A stretch of DNA of 64,000 bases from positions 3,100,001 to 3,164,000 of the forward strand of contig NZ_JABAIA010000001.1 in the NCBI RefSeq assembly GCF_012641275.1, in the 5' to 3' direction. Every line of letters begins with the position of its first letter. Positions within the stretch are counted from its first letter, which is position 1. Below the pieces are notes generated by a model. The model searched no databases. It had not been told where the DNA came from and worked only from the letters and a program-made list of their open reading frames with translations. The stretch is from Chitinophaga varians. Its GTDB lineage: Bacteria; Bacteroidota; Bacteroidia; Chitinophagales; Chitinophagaceae. Positions 27,653-36,845 of the stretch are shown in pieces. A program made the translations under genes and the position numbers.

Positions 27653-29521
27653 ATGCTGGCCACATTGGTAGACGCTCCTTTCGATGATGCCGACTGGCTG
27701 TTTGAAACCAAATGGGACGGATACCGCGCTATCGCTGCGGTACAGCAACACAAAGTGCAACTCTATTCCCGTAATGAAAAAGACTTCGGAAAGGACTATC
27801 CCGCTGTAGTGGCGGCCGTAGAGAATATTGCGCACAATGTGGTGCTGGACGGAGAAATTATCGTCCTCGACAGTAAAAAGAATTCTCATTTTCAGTCTTT
27901 ACAGAATTACAAAACTACCGGTAAAGGCAACCTCGTGTACATGGCGTTTGACCTGCTGCATCTCAACGGTGTGGAGCTGCAGCAACTGACGCTGCTGGAA
28001 CGCAAAAGTCTGCTGAAGGATATTGTAGCACAGCTGAATGACAAGCGGGTGCAGTATTCCGGCCATGTGCTTAAAAAAGGCAAAACGTTTTTTGAGAAAG
28101 CCCGGCACCAACAGTGGGAAGGGATAATCGCCAAAAAAACAGACAGTACGTATGAAGAAGGCCGCCGTTCTGCCTCCTGGCTGAAGATAAAAGTCACGAA
28201 CGAACAGGAAGCCATCATCTGCGGATTTACGGCGCCCAGGGGCAGCCGTAAGAAACTGGGCGCGCTGGTACTCGGCTTGTATGATGATAAACAGCTGAAA
28301 TATATCGGCAACTGCGGCGGCGGCCTTAATGAGGCTTCGCTGGATATGTTATATAAAAAGCTGCAGCCATTGGTGCAACAGGCGTCGCCTTTTGGCCGCA
28401 GGATAAAAACAGACATGCCCGTCACCTGGGTGAAACCTAAACTGGTGTGCCAGGTGAAATTTTCGGAATGGACCGGCGATGGTATCCTCCGTATGCCGAT
28501 ATTCCTGGGACTGAGGGAAGATAAACCGCCTGCAGATGTACATCCGGAAACACCTAAAACAGTTCAGACTATGGCTACTGCTACCGCTCCCGCTGCCGGG
28601 GAAAAAGACCGCGTTATCACGCTCAACGGCAAAAAGGTAAACCTGACCAATCAACAGAAAATATACTGGCCCAAAGAGAAAATCAACAAAGGCCAGCTGG
28701 TGGACTATTACCTGTCTGTGGCGCAGTACATACTGCCACACCTGAAAGACAGGCCCATGTCGTTACACCGGTTCCCGAACGGGATTGACAAACCCTCGTT
28801 TTATCAGAAAGACCTGGACCTTGAACAGACGCCGGCATGGATTAAAAGCATTGCGCTGCACGCTGCTTCTACAGGAAAAGACGTAGACTACCTGTTATGC
28901 AACAACGAAGCTACGCTGGCCTATATGGTCAACCTGGGATGTATCGAGATCAATCCGTGGCTGTCCCGTACCAGTAAGCTGGACAACCCTGATTACGTGG
29001 TGATGGACCTCGATCCGGAGAACATCGATTTTAAATACGTGGTGGAAGCCGCCCTGCATATCAAGGCTTTCCTAGACCCTTATAAGATAACCACCTTCTG
29101 TAAAACTTCCGGCTCTACCGGGCTGCATATTTATATTCCCACCGGAGGAAAACACAGTTATGATACCGGGCGTTTATTTGCGGAATATATTGCCCGTCAG
29201 GTAAACAAACAGTTGCCGAAGAGCACCAGTGTTACACGGGCCAAATCCGCCCGCAATAAAAAGGTATATCTTGATTTCCTGCAAAACAGCCGGGGACAGA
29301 CGGTAGCGTCGCCTTATTCTGTGAGACCCAAACCCGGCGCCACCGTGTCGATGCCGCTGCAATGGAAAGAAGTGAATGAGAAACTGAAGATCAGTGATTT
29401 TGATATATTTAACTCACTGGAACGGATAAACGAAATTGGCGATATCTGGCACGATATTCAAAGTACAAAAAATGATCTGCGGAAGTTCATACGCGACGTG
29501 GAACAGTCCGCCGATACTTGA
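27653..29521 (+). CDS. ligD: LigD ligase-polymerase part, second of two LigD frames
   Basis: This part is 622 aa from the first ATG; the frame is open back to 27560, giving about 651 aa if joined by -1 slippage. The ligase domain has the adenylated Lys in ETKWDGYR (about residue 20), LDGEIIVL and the OB fold ending near 285. A primase-like polymerase domain (about 320-620) has KIYWPKEKINKGQLVDYY, the catalytic DLDP pair (about 452-455) and KTSGSTGLHIYIP. With Ku and the upstream PE frame it forms the bacterial NHEJ machine. No Shine-Dalgarno-like sequence is evident before ATG 27653, which favours a joined product. Confidence 0.9.
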   Translation: MLATLVDAPFDDADWLFETKWDGYRAIAAVQQHKVQLYSRNEKDFGKDYPAVVAAVENIAHNVVLDGEIIVLDSKKNSHFQSLQNYKTTGKGNLVYMAFDLLHLNGVELQQLTLLERKSLLKDIVAQLNDKRVQYSGHVLKKGKTFFEKARHQQWEGIIAKKTDSTYEEGRRSASWLKIKVTNEQEAIICGFTAPRGSRKKLGALVLGLYDDKQLKYIGNCGGGLNEASLDMLYKKLQPLVQQASPFGRRIKTDMPVTWVKPKLVCQVKFSEWTGDGILRMPIFLGLREDKPPADVHPETPKTVQTMATATAPAAGEKDRVITLNGKKVNLTNQQKIYWPKEKINKGQLVDYYLSVAQYILPHLKDRPMSLHRFPNGIDKPSFYQKDLDLEQTPAWIKSIALHAASTGKDVDYLLCNNEATLAYMVNLGCIEINPWLSRTSKLDNPDYVVMDLDPENIDFKYVVEAALHIKAFLDPYKITTFCKTSGSTGLHIYIPTGGKHSYDTGRLFAEYIARQVNKQLPKSTSVTRAKSARNKKVYLDFLQNSRGQTVASPYSVRPKPGATVSMPLQWKEVNEKLKISDFDIFNSLERINEIGDIWHDIQSTKNDLRKFIRDVEQSADT

Positions 29522-29547
29522 TTTTTGTACGTTTAAAAAGCTATGCT

Positions 29548-30063
29548 ATGCAACAGTCATCGCAAGTTCCTGTGAAGCTATCCCCTGTTTACGGAATCAT
29601 TATCGCTGTTATTTGTATGGCACTGACAGTTATCTTTTATGTAACCAATCAGTACGGTGCTTTATGGACAGGCTTTTGCACGAGCCTGGTCTTTTTCCTG
29701 GGGGTCATGTTGTCGATCGTGCATTACAACAACAAGCACCATAATGTGACCTCGATGAAGTCGTCTTTTGCCATGGGCTTTCGTACTACACTGCTGGCAA
29801 CTTTCCTGGTGGCGGTATTTTCATTGGTATTTCATTTTCTGGTGATCAACGGAGAAGGGCACTATATGGTCCAGCAGGGAGAAGGTGGCGGAACAACCGT
29901 TATCAGCAACCAGGACACAGAGCAGCAGAAGTTCTGGATCATGTTCCTTGGAAATATCCTGTTTGCCAATTTAGCCATGGGCGCATTGGCCGCAGTGCTG
30001 GCAGCCCTTGTATTTAAAGCCAATCAGAAAACCTCCCGCAGCCGGTCGGCAGAAAACATATAG
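29548..30063 (+). CDS. DUF4199 family membrane protein
   Basis: A 171-aa protein starting at ATG 29548; an in-frame TTG at 29518 overlaps the ligD stop but gives an unlikely N terminus. Four hydrophobic helices are seen (about residues 12-32, 38-58, 78-100 and 135-158), with a Gly-rich loop before the last. Family members are Bacteroidota membrane proteins of unknown role. It lies 26 nt after ligD but shows no functional link to repair. Confidence 0.75.
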   Translation: MQQSSQVPVKLSPVYGIIIAVICMALTVIFYVTNQYGALWTGFCTSLVFFLGVMLSIVHYNNKHHNVTSMKSSFAMGFRTTLLATFLVAVFSLVFHFLVINGEGHYMVQQGEGGGTTVISNQDTEQQKFWIMFLGNILFANLAMGALAAVLAALVFKANQKTSRSRSAENI

Positions 30064-30129
30064 TCATTTGGCTATGGGGTTATCGGGATATTGATGAAGG
30101 ATATTGGGTTATTTAGTTACTTTGTTGTG

Positions 30130-30145
30130 TTTATCCCTGGATAAA
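30130..30145. promoter_or_regulatory. Palindrome upstream of the second sigma-54 activator
   Basis: TTTATCC, 2-nt spacer, GGATAAA: perfect 7-bp arms, 37 nt before the TTG start at 30182. The size and symmetry suit a dimeric regulator, possibly autoregulation by the downstream gene product. Confidence 0.4.
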
Positions 30146-30181
30146 TATCTAAAAAACAAAATGACTAAATAATAAAATACC

Positions 30182-31513
30182 TTGAAGGGCCATATACTTA
30201 TTATCGACGATGAAGACCAGCTGAGGAAGCTCCTGAGCCGGCTGTTGGCACTGGAAGGATATACCCTGCATGAAGCAGGGAATATCCGTTCTGCCATGAA
30301 AATCCTGGAAAAAGAGGAGATCAGCGTGGTATTATCTGACGTGAAGCTGCCTGACGGCAACGGCGTAGAGCTGGTACAAACGATCCGCGGCCGTTTTCCG
30401 CAGGTGGAAACTATTGTGCTCACGGCTTACGGCAACATCGCCGACGGGGTACAAGCCATTAAAAACGGCGCGTTTGATTATATCACCAAAGGTGACGATA
30501 ACAACCGTATCCTGCCGCTGGTCAGCAAGGCAATGGACAAAGCCCGGTTACAGTTCCGCATCCGCGACCTTGAAAAGAAAATAGCCGGTAAATATAATTT
30601 TGACAACATCCTGGGTAATTCCCCTGAAATCAATGTCGCCAAAGAGCTGGCCCGGAAAGTGGCGCCTACGGACATGACCGTGCTGTTGCTGGGTGAAACC
30701 GGCTCCGGCAAAGAGGTGTTTGCCCACGCTATCCATGAGGGCAGTAACAGGCGCCAGCAGCCATTTGTGGCGGTCAACTGCAGCGCTATCGGTAAAGACA
30801 TCCTGGAAAGCGAGCTGTTTGGACATGTGGCCGGCGCCTTTACCGGAGCGGTAAAGGATAAAAAAGGCTTTTTTGAAGAAGCCCGCGGCGGTACCATTTT
30901 CCTGGATGAAATGGGAGAAATGCCGGTGGAATTACAAGCCAAACTGCTGCGGGTACTGGAAGCGCAGGAGTTCTATAAAGTCGGGGAAGCCAAACCGGTC
31001 AAAACCGATGTACGGGTAATTGCCGCTACCAACCGCCACCTGGAACAGGAAATAGCCGCCGGCAACTTCCGTGAAGACCTGTTTTACCGCCTCTCCGTAT
31101 TTCAGATCGCTTTGCCTTCACTCAACGAACGGAAAAAAGATATCCCGTTACTGGCGACCTGGTTTATACAACAGTTTTCGCCCAAGCTGAACAAACGCCT
31201 GACCGGTATGAGCCCGGCTTTCCTGCAGGCATTGCAGCAGCATAGCTGGAAAGGGAATATCAGGGAGCTGCGCAATGTGATAGAGCGGGCAGCCATCCTC
31301 ACGGACACGGATATACTGGATGTGCCGTCACTGCCCTTCGATTTTCAACAGGGAGTGGACAGCACCTCTTCTTCCCTGCGGCTGGCGGATATGGAACGAA
31401 GCCATATCATCCGGGTGCTGGCCCATGTAAAAGGCAATAAAACCAGGGCGGCGGAGCTGCTGGATATCGGCCTCACCACCTTGTACAATAAAATCAGGGA
31501 ATATAATATCTGA
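30182..31513 (+). CDS. Sigma-54-dependent response regulator, NtrC family
   Basis: The product is 443 aa. No ATG is available in frame at the conserved N terminus, so a TTG start at 30182 is used. The receiver has LIIDDEDQL, Asp in VVLSDVKLPDGNG (about 53), and Lys followed by Gly in ITKGDDN (about 103) where Pro is usual. The AAA+ domain (about 140-370) has Walker A GETGSGKE, intact GAFTGA in GHVAGAFTGAVKD, and Walker B GGTIFLDEMG. The C-terminal Fis helix-turn-helix reads NKTRAAELLDIGLTTLYNKI. No partner kinase is adjacent. It ends 1 nt before the convergent chromate transporter gene. Confidence 0.93.
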   Translation: MKGHILIIDDEDQLRKLLSRLLALEGYTLHEAGNIRSAMKILEKEEISVVLSDVKLPDGNGVELVQTIRGRFPQVETIVLTAYGNIADGVQAIKNGAFDYITKGDDNNRILPLVSKAMDKARLQFRIRDLEKKIAGKYNFDNILGNSPEINVAKELARKVAPTDMTVLLLGETGSGKEVFAHAIHEGSNRRQQPFVAVNCSAIGKDILESELFGHVAGAFTGAVKDKKGFFEEARGGTIFLDEMGEMPVELQAKLLRVLEAQEFYKVGEAKPVKTDVRVIAATNRHLEQEIAAGNFREDLFYRLSVFQIALPSLNERKKDIPLLATWFIQQFSPKLNKRLTGMSPAFLQALQQHSWKGNIRELRNVIERAAILTDTDILDVPSLPFDFQQGVDSTSSSLRLADMERSHIIRVLAHVKGNKTRAAELLDIGLTTLYNKIREYNI

Positions 31514-31514
31514 G

Positions 31515-32708
31515 TTATAGCAGCCAGCCCATTAACAGGCAGGCAATTACGATAAATGGAGATGGCAGTCTGGTGAATAGCAGCAATGCCAGTGTGGAGA
31601 ACATGATCAGCAGGTTGTACCAGTTGATCGGAATAGCGAAAAACAGGATGAGGGTGGCCGCCCACATAATACCTACCACCACAGCGTTTATCCCTTCCAG
31701 TGCCCGGTAGATGACCACATATTTTTTCAGGTTATGCCAGATGGGGAAAAAGAAGAGCACCAGTAACAGGCTTGGCAGAAAGATCGCGATAGGGGCGAGG
31801 ATACAGCCGAGGAACTGGTAGCCCATGCCCAGGTTGCGCATTGCCATGCCGCCTACATACGCGGAGATGGAAAAAGTCGGCCCCGGAAGGGCGCGCATAA
31901 TACCGGCGCCTGTCAGCAGCTCTTCCGCAGTCATGTAGTTGGACTTGGTGCGGGTCACGTACTGTTCCAGCATCATGGCGATAAGGATATCGCCACCGCC
32001 AAAGACCAGGCTGCCGAAACGGTAGAAGTTCTCAAAAAGGTTGAAAGGACGGCGGGTGATCCATTCATGGGAACGGGCATATTCAGACAGAAAACCGGCC
32101 AGCACAAAGATGAGCACAAACAGCCAGATGTTTCCCCATTGTATTTTTTTGGGTTTGTCCGGGATGTCCGGGATACGTTTGTTACTGAAGTTGGAAACGA
32201 TGCCCCCCAATATGATCAATGCCGGGAAAGTCCACGGCGATTTCAGGTAAAAGGCTGCAAACATGGACACCATCATGATTACGAAGGTCGCCAGGTTGTT
32301 GATACTGATACGATAGGCTTTGATGCTTCCAAAAGCCAGGAAGCCTACCGCCATCGGCTGTACGTACTTAAAGATGTCAGTCTGTAGCGCCCGCTTGTCG
32401 AAATACTGCAGCAGAAAGCTAAGCGATCCCATCAGCAGACAGGCAGGAGTGATCCAGATCAGCAGGGTCACAATGGCGAGCATTACACCGCCACGTTTAT
32501 AACCAATAAGGGTAAGTGTTTGAGAGGAGGATGCGCCCGGGAGGAGCTGGCAGAAGGCGTTATATTCCATCAGTTCCTGCTCGGTAACGTCTTTTCGCTG
32601 GTATACGAATGTTTTCATCATCATTGCCAGGTGCCCCTGCGGGCCACCGTAGGCAGTTATGCTATGTAATAGCACCGCTTTTAAAAAAGGTATATGACGT
32701 AGAAACAC
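31515..32708 (-). CDS. chrA: Chromate transporter, CHR family (two-domain form)
   Basis: A 397-aa inner-membrane protein with about 10-12 hydrophobic helices. It has two CHR repeats, the first with [12 protein letters not shown] and [17 protein letters not shown], the second with [16 protein letters not shown] and [19 protein letters not shown]. The paired GG and PGP motifs are those of long-chain CHR proteins, which extrude chromate. The start is GTG at 32708. Chromate is the family substrate; sulfate-like anions are an alternative. Confidence 0.88.
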   Translation of the reverse strand: MFLRHIPFLKAVLLHSITAYGGPQGHLAMMMKTFVYQRKDVTEQELMEYNAFCQLLPGASSSQTLTLIGYKRGGVMLAIVTLLIWITPACLLMGSLSFLLQYFDKRALQTDIFKYVQPMAVGFLAFGSIKAYRISINNLATFVIMMVSMFAAFYLKSPWTFPALIILGGIVSNFSNKRIPDIPDKPKKIQWGNIWLFVLIFVLAGFLSEYARSHEWITRRPFNLFENFYRFGSLVFGGGDILIAMMLEQYVTRTKSNYMTAEELLTGAGIMRALPGPTFSISAYVGGMAMRNLGMGYQFLGCILAPIAIFLPSLLLVLFFFPIWHNLKKYVVIYRALEGINAVVVGIMWAATLILFFAIPINWYNLLIMFSTLALLLFTRLPSPFIVIACLLMGWLL

Positions 32709-33021
32709 AGTTATTGATAAAGTGAATTCCGCTCGAAGGATTCAATAAGTTAGTAAAAATAATCCGACAAAATACAACAGTGTTGCTAATAATACTAATC
32801 TGTAATATAATAAGGGCACAATACTTGTAATAAGGGTGGCTGTTGTAATCGAATATGGCCTTTTATCCGTTGTAACTAGTTTGTACTGTGAAGCTTATAA
32901 CCCACCGGCATGAAACAGTGCCCGGACCAAAAAAGTGACCATATCAGAAAAACCTTGCATAAAAAATAACCATGCTGAAAAGCCAGAAATAACCAGGCTT
33001 GCCCTTGCGCAGGATAAACGG
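32709..33021. other. Intergenic region, no gene seen
   Basis: 313 bases, AT-rich, upstream of the chromate transporter and downstream of the oxygenase gene. Short repeats of TAATAAGGG occur twice (about 32806 and 32830). No frame, RNA gene or clear promoter pair was recognised. Confidence 0.4.
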
Positions 33022-33053
33022 AAAGTCCCGGTAGGTAGTCCTGCCGGGACTTT
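33022..33053 (-). terminator. Terminator of the oxygenase gene
   Basis: A 14-bp stem (33022-33035 with 33040-33053) with one G-U pair and a 4-nt loop, 16 nt after the stop of the minus-strand gene. The stem ends in TTT on the minus strand. Confidence 0.75.
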
Positions 33054-33069
33054 AAATCTTATAACAGGT

Positions 33070-34026
33070 TTATTTTTTCAGTCCGATTTCGCGCAGCCTT
33101 TCGTCCAGATATTCACCCGCGGAAATGGGTTCATATGCCAGCGGATTCTCTGCGGTAACGCAGCTTTTCAGGCAATCCAGTCTCATGGCGGACTTAGGAT
33201 GCAGGAAGAAGGGAATGGAGTAGCGGGAGGTGTGCCACATTTCGCGGGGAGGATTTACCACACGGTGGGTAGTGGATTTTAACCGGTTATTGGTAAGACG
33301 CTGCAGCATATCGCCTACGTTCACCACAATCTGTTCCGGGAGGGACGTTACCGGTACCCAGTTGTTTTGTTTATCGAGGATCTGTAACCCGTCGGCAGAC
33401 GCGCCTACCAGCAGGGTGATCAGGTTGATGTCTTCGTGTTGCTCTGCCCTGATGGCGGATTTAGGCTCCTCTTTGATAGGAGGGTAGTGAATGGCCCTCA
33501 GGATAGAATTGCCATTGTGGATTTTGTCGTCAAAATAATGCTCGTCCAGTCCGAGGAACAGGGCGATAGCCTGCAACAGGTATTTACCGGAGGTTTCAAA
33601 GCCGCGGTATGCTTTAAAGAAGGTGGGCGTAAATGCCGGTACTTCGTCTACCTGCACATTCGGCGGGTATTCTGCTCCAATGGGATCGTTGTCCTCTACG
33701 GTTTGTCCAAACTGGAAGAACTCTTTCAGGTCAGGGGCTTCATATCCTTTGGCATGTTCTTTACCGAAGGAAGTGTAACCGCGCTGGCCCGCCAGTTCAG
33801 GGATTTCATAATTATGCTTCGTGTCAAAGGGCAGCTGGAAGAACTGTTGAACATATTTGTAGAGGTCCGCGATCAGCTCATCAGGAATGCCATGATTCTT
33901 TACTGCCACAAAACCAACTTCTTCATAAGCTTTTCCCAGTTGCTGCACAAAGGCTGCTTTCCGGCTGGCATCACCAGAGGTAAAGTCCGCCAGATCTACA
34001 GAGGGGATGGAATGGGTTATTGCCAT
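33070..34026 (-). CDS. Isopenicillin N synthase-like 2OG/Fe(II) oxygenase
   Basis: This 318-aa cytoplasmic protein has an N-terminal DIOX_N domain (about 5-120), then the jelly-roll core with Fe ligands His and Asp in RAEQHEDINLITLL (about 195) and distal His in STTHRVVNPP (about 253), and the co-substrate Arg in SRYSIPFF (about 265). These fit the 2-oxoglutarate or IPNS-type oxygenase family. IPNS-like proteins occur widely in bacteria that make no penicillin, so the substrate is unknown. It stands alone between inverted repeats. Confidence 0.88.
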   Translation of the reverse strand: MAITHSIPSVDLADFTSGDASRKAAFVQQLGKAYEEVGFVAVKNHGIPDELIADLYKYVQQFFQLPFDTKHNYEIPELAGQRGYTSFGKEHAKGYEAPDLKEFFQFGQTVEDNDPIGAEYPPNVQVDEVPAFTPTFFKAYRGFETSGKYLLQAIALFLGLDEHYFDDKIHNGNSILRAIHYPPIKEEPKSAIRAEQHEDINLITLLVGASADGLQILDKQNNWVPVTSLPEQIVVNVGDMLQRLTNNRLKSTTHRVVNPPREMWHTSRYSIPFFLHPKSAMRLDCLKSCVTAENPLAYEPISAGEYLDERLREIGLKK

Positions 34027-34071
34027 ATCGTATATTGTTTTGGAGCGGTAAAGGTACGGAATCCAATCACG

Positions 34072-34152
34072 AATTACAGATTACGAATTACGAATTGAGG
34101 TTTTCTTTAATGTATTCTACCTGACTAAATTCGTCATTCGTAAATCGTAATT
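34072..34152. repeat. Inverted-repeat element upstream of the oxygenase gene
   Basis: Two 25-bp arms (34072-34096 and 34128-34152) match at 21 of 25 positions in inverted orientation. They are built from ATTACGAATT units and enclose 31 nt. The distal arm reaches into the stop codon of exbD. It looks like an intergenic mobile-derived or RNA-stability hairpin rather than an ordinary terminator. Confidence 0.55.
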
Positions 34153-34681
34153 ATTTAAAGTAACCTTCTTCCCGCTCACTGATATCTACGATGGCGTAAC
34201 GGTCCACCTGGTTGATCAGCATTTCATCCATGATATCTACCACATTCTCGTAACGGGCCTGTTTAACGGCTTTGATCAATACCATCAGGTCATTCTTTTG
34301 CGTGTGCTGGTACACGGCTTCTTTCTTCCGGATAATCACATCACGGATACCATTATGATTGGCGAAGCTGGTGTAGTTGACCTGCGGCGGTGCGGTGATA
34401 TCATCACCGATGCCTTCATACCAGGCAACGCGGCCCTGCGGCCCCAGGATAACCGTCAATGCTTTTTGTGCGGGCAGTGACATGGAATCGCCATCGCTGC
34501 GGGGCATGAGCAGTTGCATGGTTTTAGGTTGCGCCAGCGTGGTGGTCAGCATAAAAAAAGTGATCAGCAGGAAGCCAAGGTCCACCATGGGCGTCATATC
34601 CACGCGGGTTGATTTTTTACTGCAGCGGGCATTTTTATTGTCGTGACGGCCCCTGGGCGCGTCGTTGTTCATTTCAGCCAT
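34151..34681 (-). CDS. ExbD/TolR family biopolymer transport protein
   Basis: This is 176 aa from ATG 34681. The frame is open to 34816, but that part covers the asnS terminator hairpin. A hydrophilic N terminus leads to one membrane helix (about residues 38-58) with the conserved Asp in DMTPMVDLGFLLITFF (proton-path Asp in MVD). The periplasmic domain follows. It normally works with ExbB/TolQ and TonB to energise outer-membrane transport, but no ExbB or TonB gene is nearby, so it is an orphan copy or partners with a distant set. Confidence 0.85.
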   Translation of the reverse strand: MAEMNNDAPRGRHDNKNARCSKKSTRVDMTPMVDLGFLLITFFMLTTTLAQPKTMQLLMPRSDGDSMSLPAQKALTVILGPQGRVAWYEGIGDDITAPPQVNYTSFANHNGIRDVIIRKKEAVYQHTQKNDLMVLIKAVKQARYENVVDIMDEMLINQVDRYAIVDISEREEGYFK

Positions 34682-34803
34682 AAGTAACGGTTTGGGATGT
34701 ACGAAATTGGTTGAAAGCGCTTTCTGCATAAAAGATGCAGCAGCATTAATTTTCCATACACGGCAGTTGTTTCGCAGGAAAAATCGGGTAGGCATTAAAA
34801 GGA

Positions 34804-34836
34804 AAAACCCGTACAAGCCAGGCCTGTACGGGTTTT
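34804..34836 (-). terminator. Terminator of asnS
   Basis: A perfect 12-bp stem AAAACCCGTACA / TGTACGGGTTTT with an inner GCC/GGC pairing, about 100 nt past the asnS stop. On the minus strand the stem is followed by a TTTTT run. Confidence 0.8.
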
Positions 34837-34941
34837 AAATATCTAAAAAGAGAATGCCCGAAGGTATATAAAAGTAATTACAATCAAATCACAGCCGTGT
34901 CAAACAATCAGGCGGACTAGTGATGATCATGTGCATCACAG

Positions 34942-36381
34942 TTAGAATTCGGCATTTTTCGGTGTTCTTGGGAACGGTATTACGTCTCTGATGTTGGTCA
35001 TACCGGTAACGAACAGCATCATGCGCTCGAAGCCGAGGCCGAAACCGGAGTGCGGTGCAGTACCAAAGCGGCGTGTGTCGAGGTACCAGGACAGCTCTTC
35101 TACCGGCACGTGCATTTCCTGCATGCGCTGCACCAGTTTTTCGTAGTCCTCTTCCCGTTGGGAACCACCTACGATTTCACCGATGCCGGGGAACAGGATG
35201 TCCATGGCGCGAACGGTTTTGTTATCGTCGTTGAGCTTCATGTAGAAAGACTTGATTTCTTTCGGGTAGTCCGTCAGGATCACCGGTTTTTTGAAATGTT
35301 TTTCTACCAGGTAGCGTTCATGCTCGCTCTGAAGATCGGCGCCCCATCCTTCGATGAGGTACTGGAACTTCTTGTTCTTATTGGGTTTGCTGTCTTTCAG
35401 GATGCTGATCGCTTCGGTATAGGTGATGCGAACGAATTCGTTGTGCAGCACAAATTCCAGTTTTTCGATCAGCCCCATTTCGCTGCGTTCCTGTTGCGGC
35501 TTTTGTTTTTCCTCTTCTGCCAGGCGGTTGGCGAGGAAGTCGAGGTCTTCACGGTTGTGCTCCAGGACGTAGCTGATAAGTGATTTGATGAATGCTTCAG
35601 CGAGGTCCATGTTATCTTCCAGGGCATAGAAAGCCATTTCTGGTTCTATCATCCAGAACTCAGCGAGGTGGCGGGCCGTGTTGGAGTTTTCTGCGCGGAA
35701 CGTAGGGCCGAAGGTGTAGATCTCGCCCAGTGCCATGGCTCCCAGTTCCCCTTCCAGCTGGCCGGACACGGTAAGGTTAGTAGACCTGCCGAAGAAGTCC
35801 TCTTTATAATCGATATCGCCGGCTTCGGTACGCGGCGGGTTCTGCATGTCGAGGGTGGTCACCCGGAACATTTCGCCGGCGCCTTCTGCGTCAGACGCAG
35901 TGACGATGGGCGTATGCAGGTATACAAAACCCTGTTCGTTGAAGAACTTGTGTACTGCAAATGCCAGTGAGTGACGGATTCTGAAAATAGCGCCGAAGGT
36001 GTTGGTGCGGAAACGCAGGTGCGCGATTTCACGCAGGTATTCCAGGCTGGGCTTGTTTTTCAGCTGCAGCGGGAATTTTTCCGGATCGCAGTCGCCCAGT
36101 ATTTCGAGTGTTGCCGCTTTCAGTTCCACGCGCTGGCCTTTCCCCATGGAAGGAATGATCTGGCCGGTGGCGCTGATGGCCGCACCGGTGGTGATCCTTT
36201 TCAGCAGCGCTGCATCGGTATTTTCAGCGTCGATAACGATCTGTAAATTATTATTGGTAGAGCCGTCGTTTAAAGCTATAAACTGATTGTTACGGAAAGA
36301 CCGTACCCAACCTTTTACTGTTGCTTCGTAATGCGACTTGTCGTCGGACAAGATTTGTTTGACTTTCAGTCTTTGGCTCAT
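34942..36381 (-). CDS. asnS: Asparagine--tRNA ligase
   Basis: The product is 479 aa. It charges tRNA-Asn in the cytoplasm. An N-terminal OB-fold anticodon-binding domain (about 15-110) is followed by the class II catalytic core. Motif 2 is near [22 protein letters not shown] (shown in part), and motif 3 is [15 protein letters not shown] near the C terminus, with the AsnRS-typical ending [16 protein letters not shown]. The length is usual for the family (about 465-480). It has a candidate promoter close upstream and its own terminator. Confidence 0.97.
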   Translation of the reverse strand: MSQRLKVKQILSDDKSHYEATVKGWVRSFRNNQFIALNDGSTNNNLQIVIDAENTDAALLKRITTGAAISATGQIIPSMGKGQRVELKAATLEILGDCDPEKFPLQLKNKPSLEYLREIAHLRFRTNTFGAIFRIRHSLAFAVHKFFNEQGFVYLHTPIVTASDAEGAGEMFRVTTLDMQNPPRTEAGDIDYKEDFFGRSTNLTVSGQLEGELGAMALGEIYTFGPTFRAENSNTARHLAEFWMIEPEMAFYALEDNMDLAEAFIKSLISYVLEHNREDLDFLANRLAEEEKQKPQQERSEMGLIEKLEFVLHNEFVRITYTEAISILKDSKPNKNKKFQYLIEGWGADLQSEHERYLVEKHFKKPVILTDYPKEIKSFYMKLNDDNKTVRAMDILFPGIGEIVGGSQREEDYEKLVQRMQEMHVPVEELSWYLDTRRFGTAPHSGFGLGFERMMLFVTGMTNIRDVIPFPRTPKNAEF

Positions 36382-36402
36382 AAAAAATTAAATTTTGGAG
36401 TG

Positions 36403-36410
36403 CAAAAATA
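36403..36410 (-). promoter_or_regulatory. Putative -7 promoter element of asnS
   Basis: On the minus strand the sequence reads TATTTTTG, matching TAnnTTTG, 21 nt before the ATG. The -33 position holds only a partial match (TATG). A start point near 36396 would give a leader of about 15 nt. Confidence 0.4.
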
Positions 36411-36845
36411 AGTTTTCCCGGCAATAGTCCATATAGTCTTATGCCGGTCCCTACAAGATAATTACTCCTGCCGGGATGCAAAAGAAATGTTAAAAATGGA
36501 TATAATACAAAAAAGGATATATGTCCGGGGCCGGTTTTAAGGGCCGCGCCCTTCGGCATTTATAGGGCGGGGCAGGAGGCCGGAATAGCGTCACAGCGGT
36601 GACTGCGGGGCATTTGGGCTGAAATTTTTTTTGGATAATAATAAAACTTGTTTTAATCTTGCGGTATAATCTGCCTGATTAAGTTCAAATCACATCTTCA
36701 TCGGCAGTTCCTAAACTCAATCATTCCCTATCAAATTTAATAATCAATTAAATTTCTTGACACAAAACAATTATTTGTAATTGGTGTATGTTGGTATGCA
36801 GTGGTACCCGCCTCACAACACTTCTAAAATTTGACAACACAGATG
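36411..36845. other. Long leader/intergenic region upstream of rho
   Basis: About 435 bases without a believable gene. A sigma-70-like or Bacteroidota-type promoter may lie at about 36648-36670 (TTG ... TATAAT), giving rho an A/T-rich leader of about 170 nt. Long leaders are common for rho genes that autoregulate by Rho-dependent termination; here that is inference. Confidence 0.4.

Noticed and set aside
34804..34816. Start of exbD at 34816
   Set aside because: That start lies in the asnS terminator hairpin and adds 45 residues unlike any ExbD N terminus.
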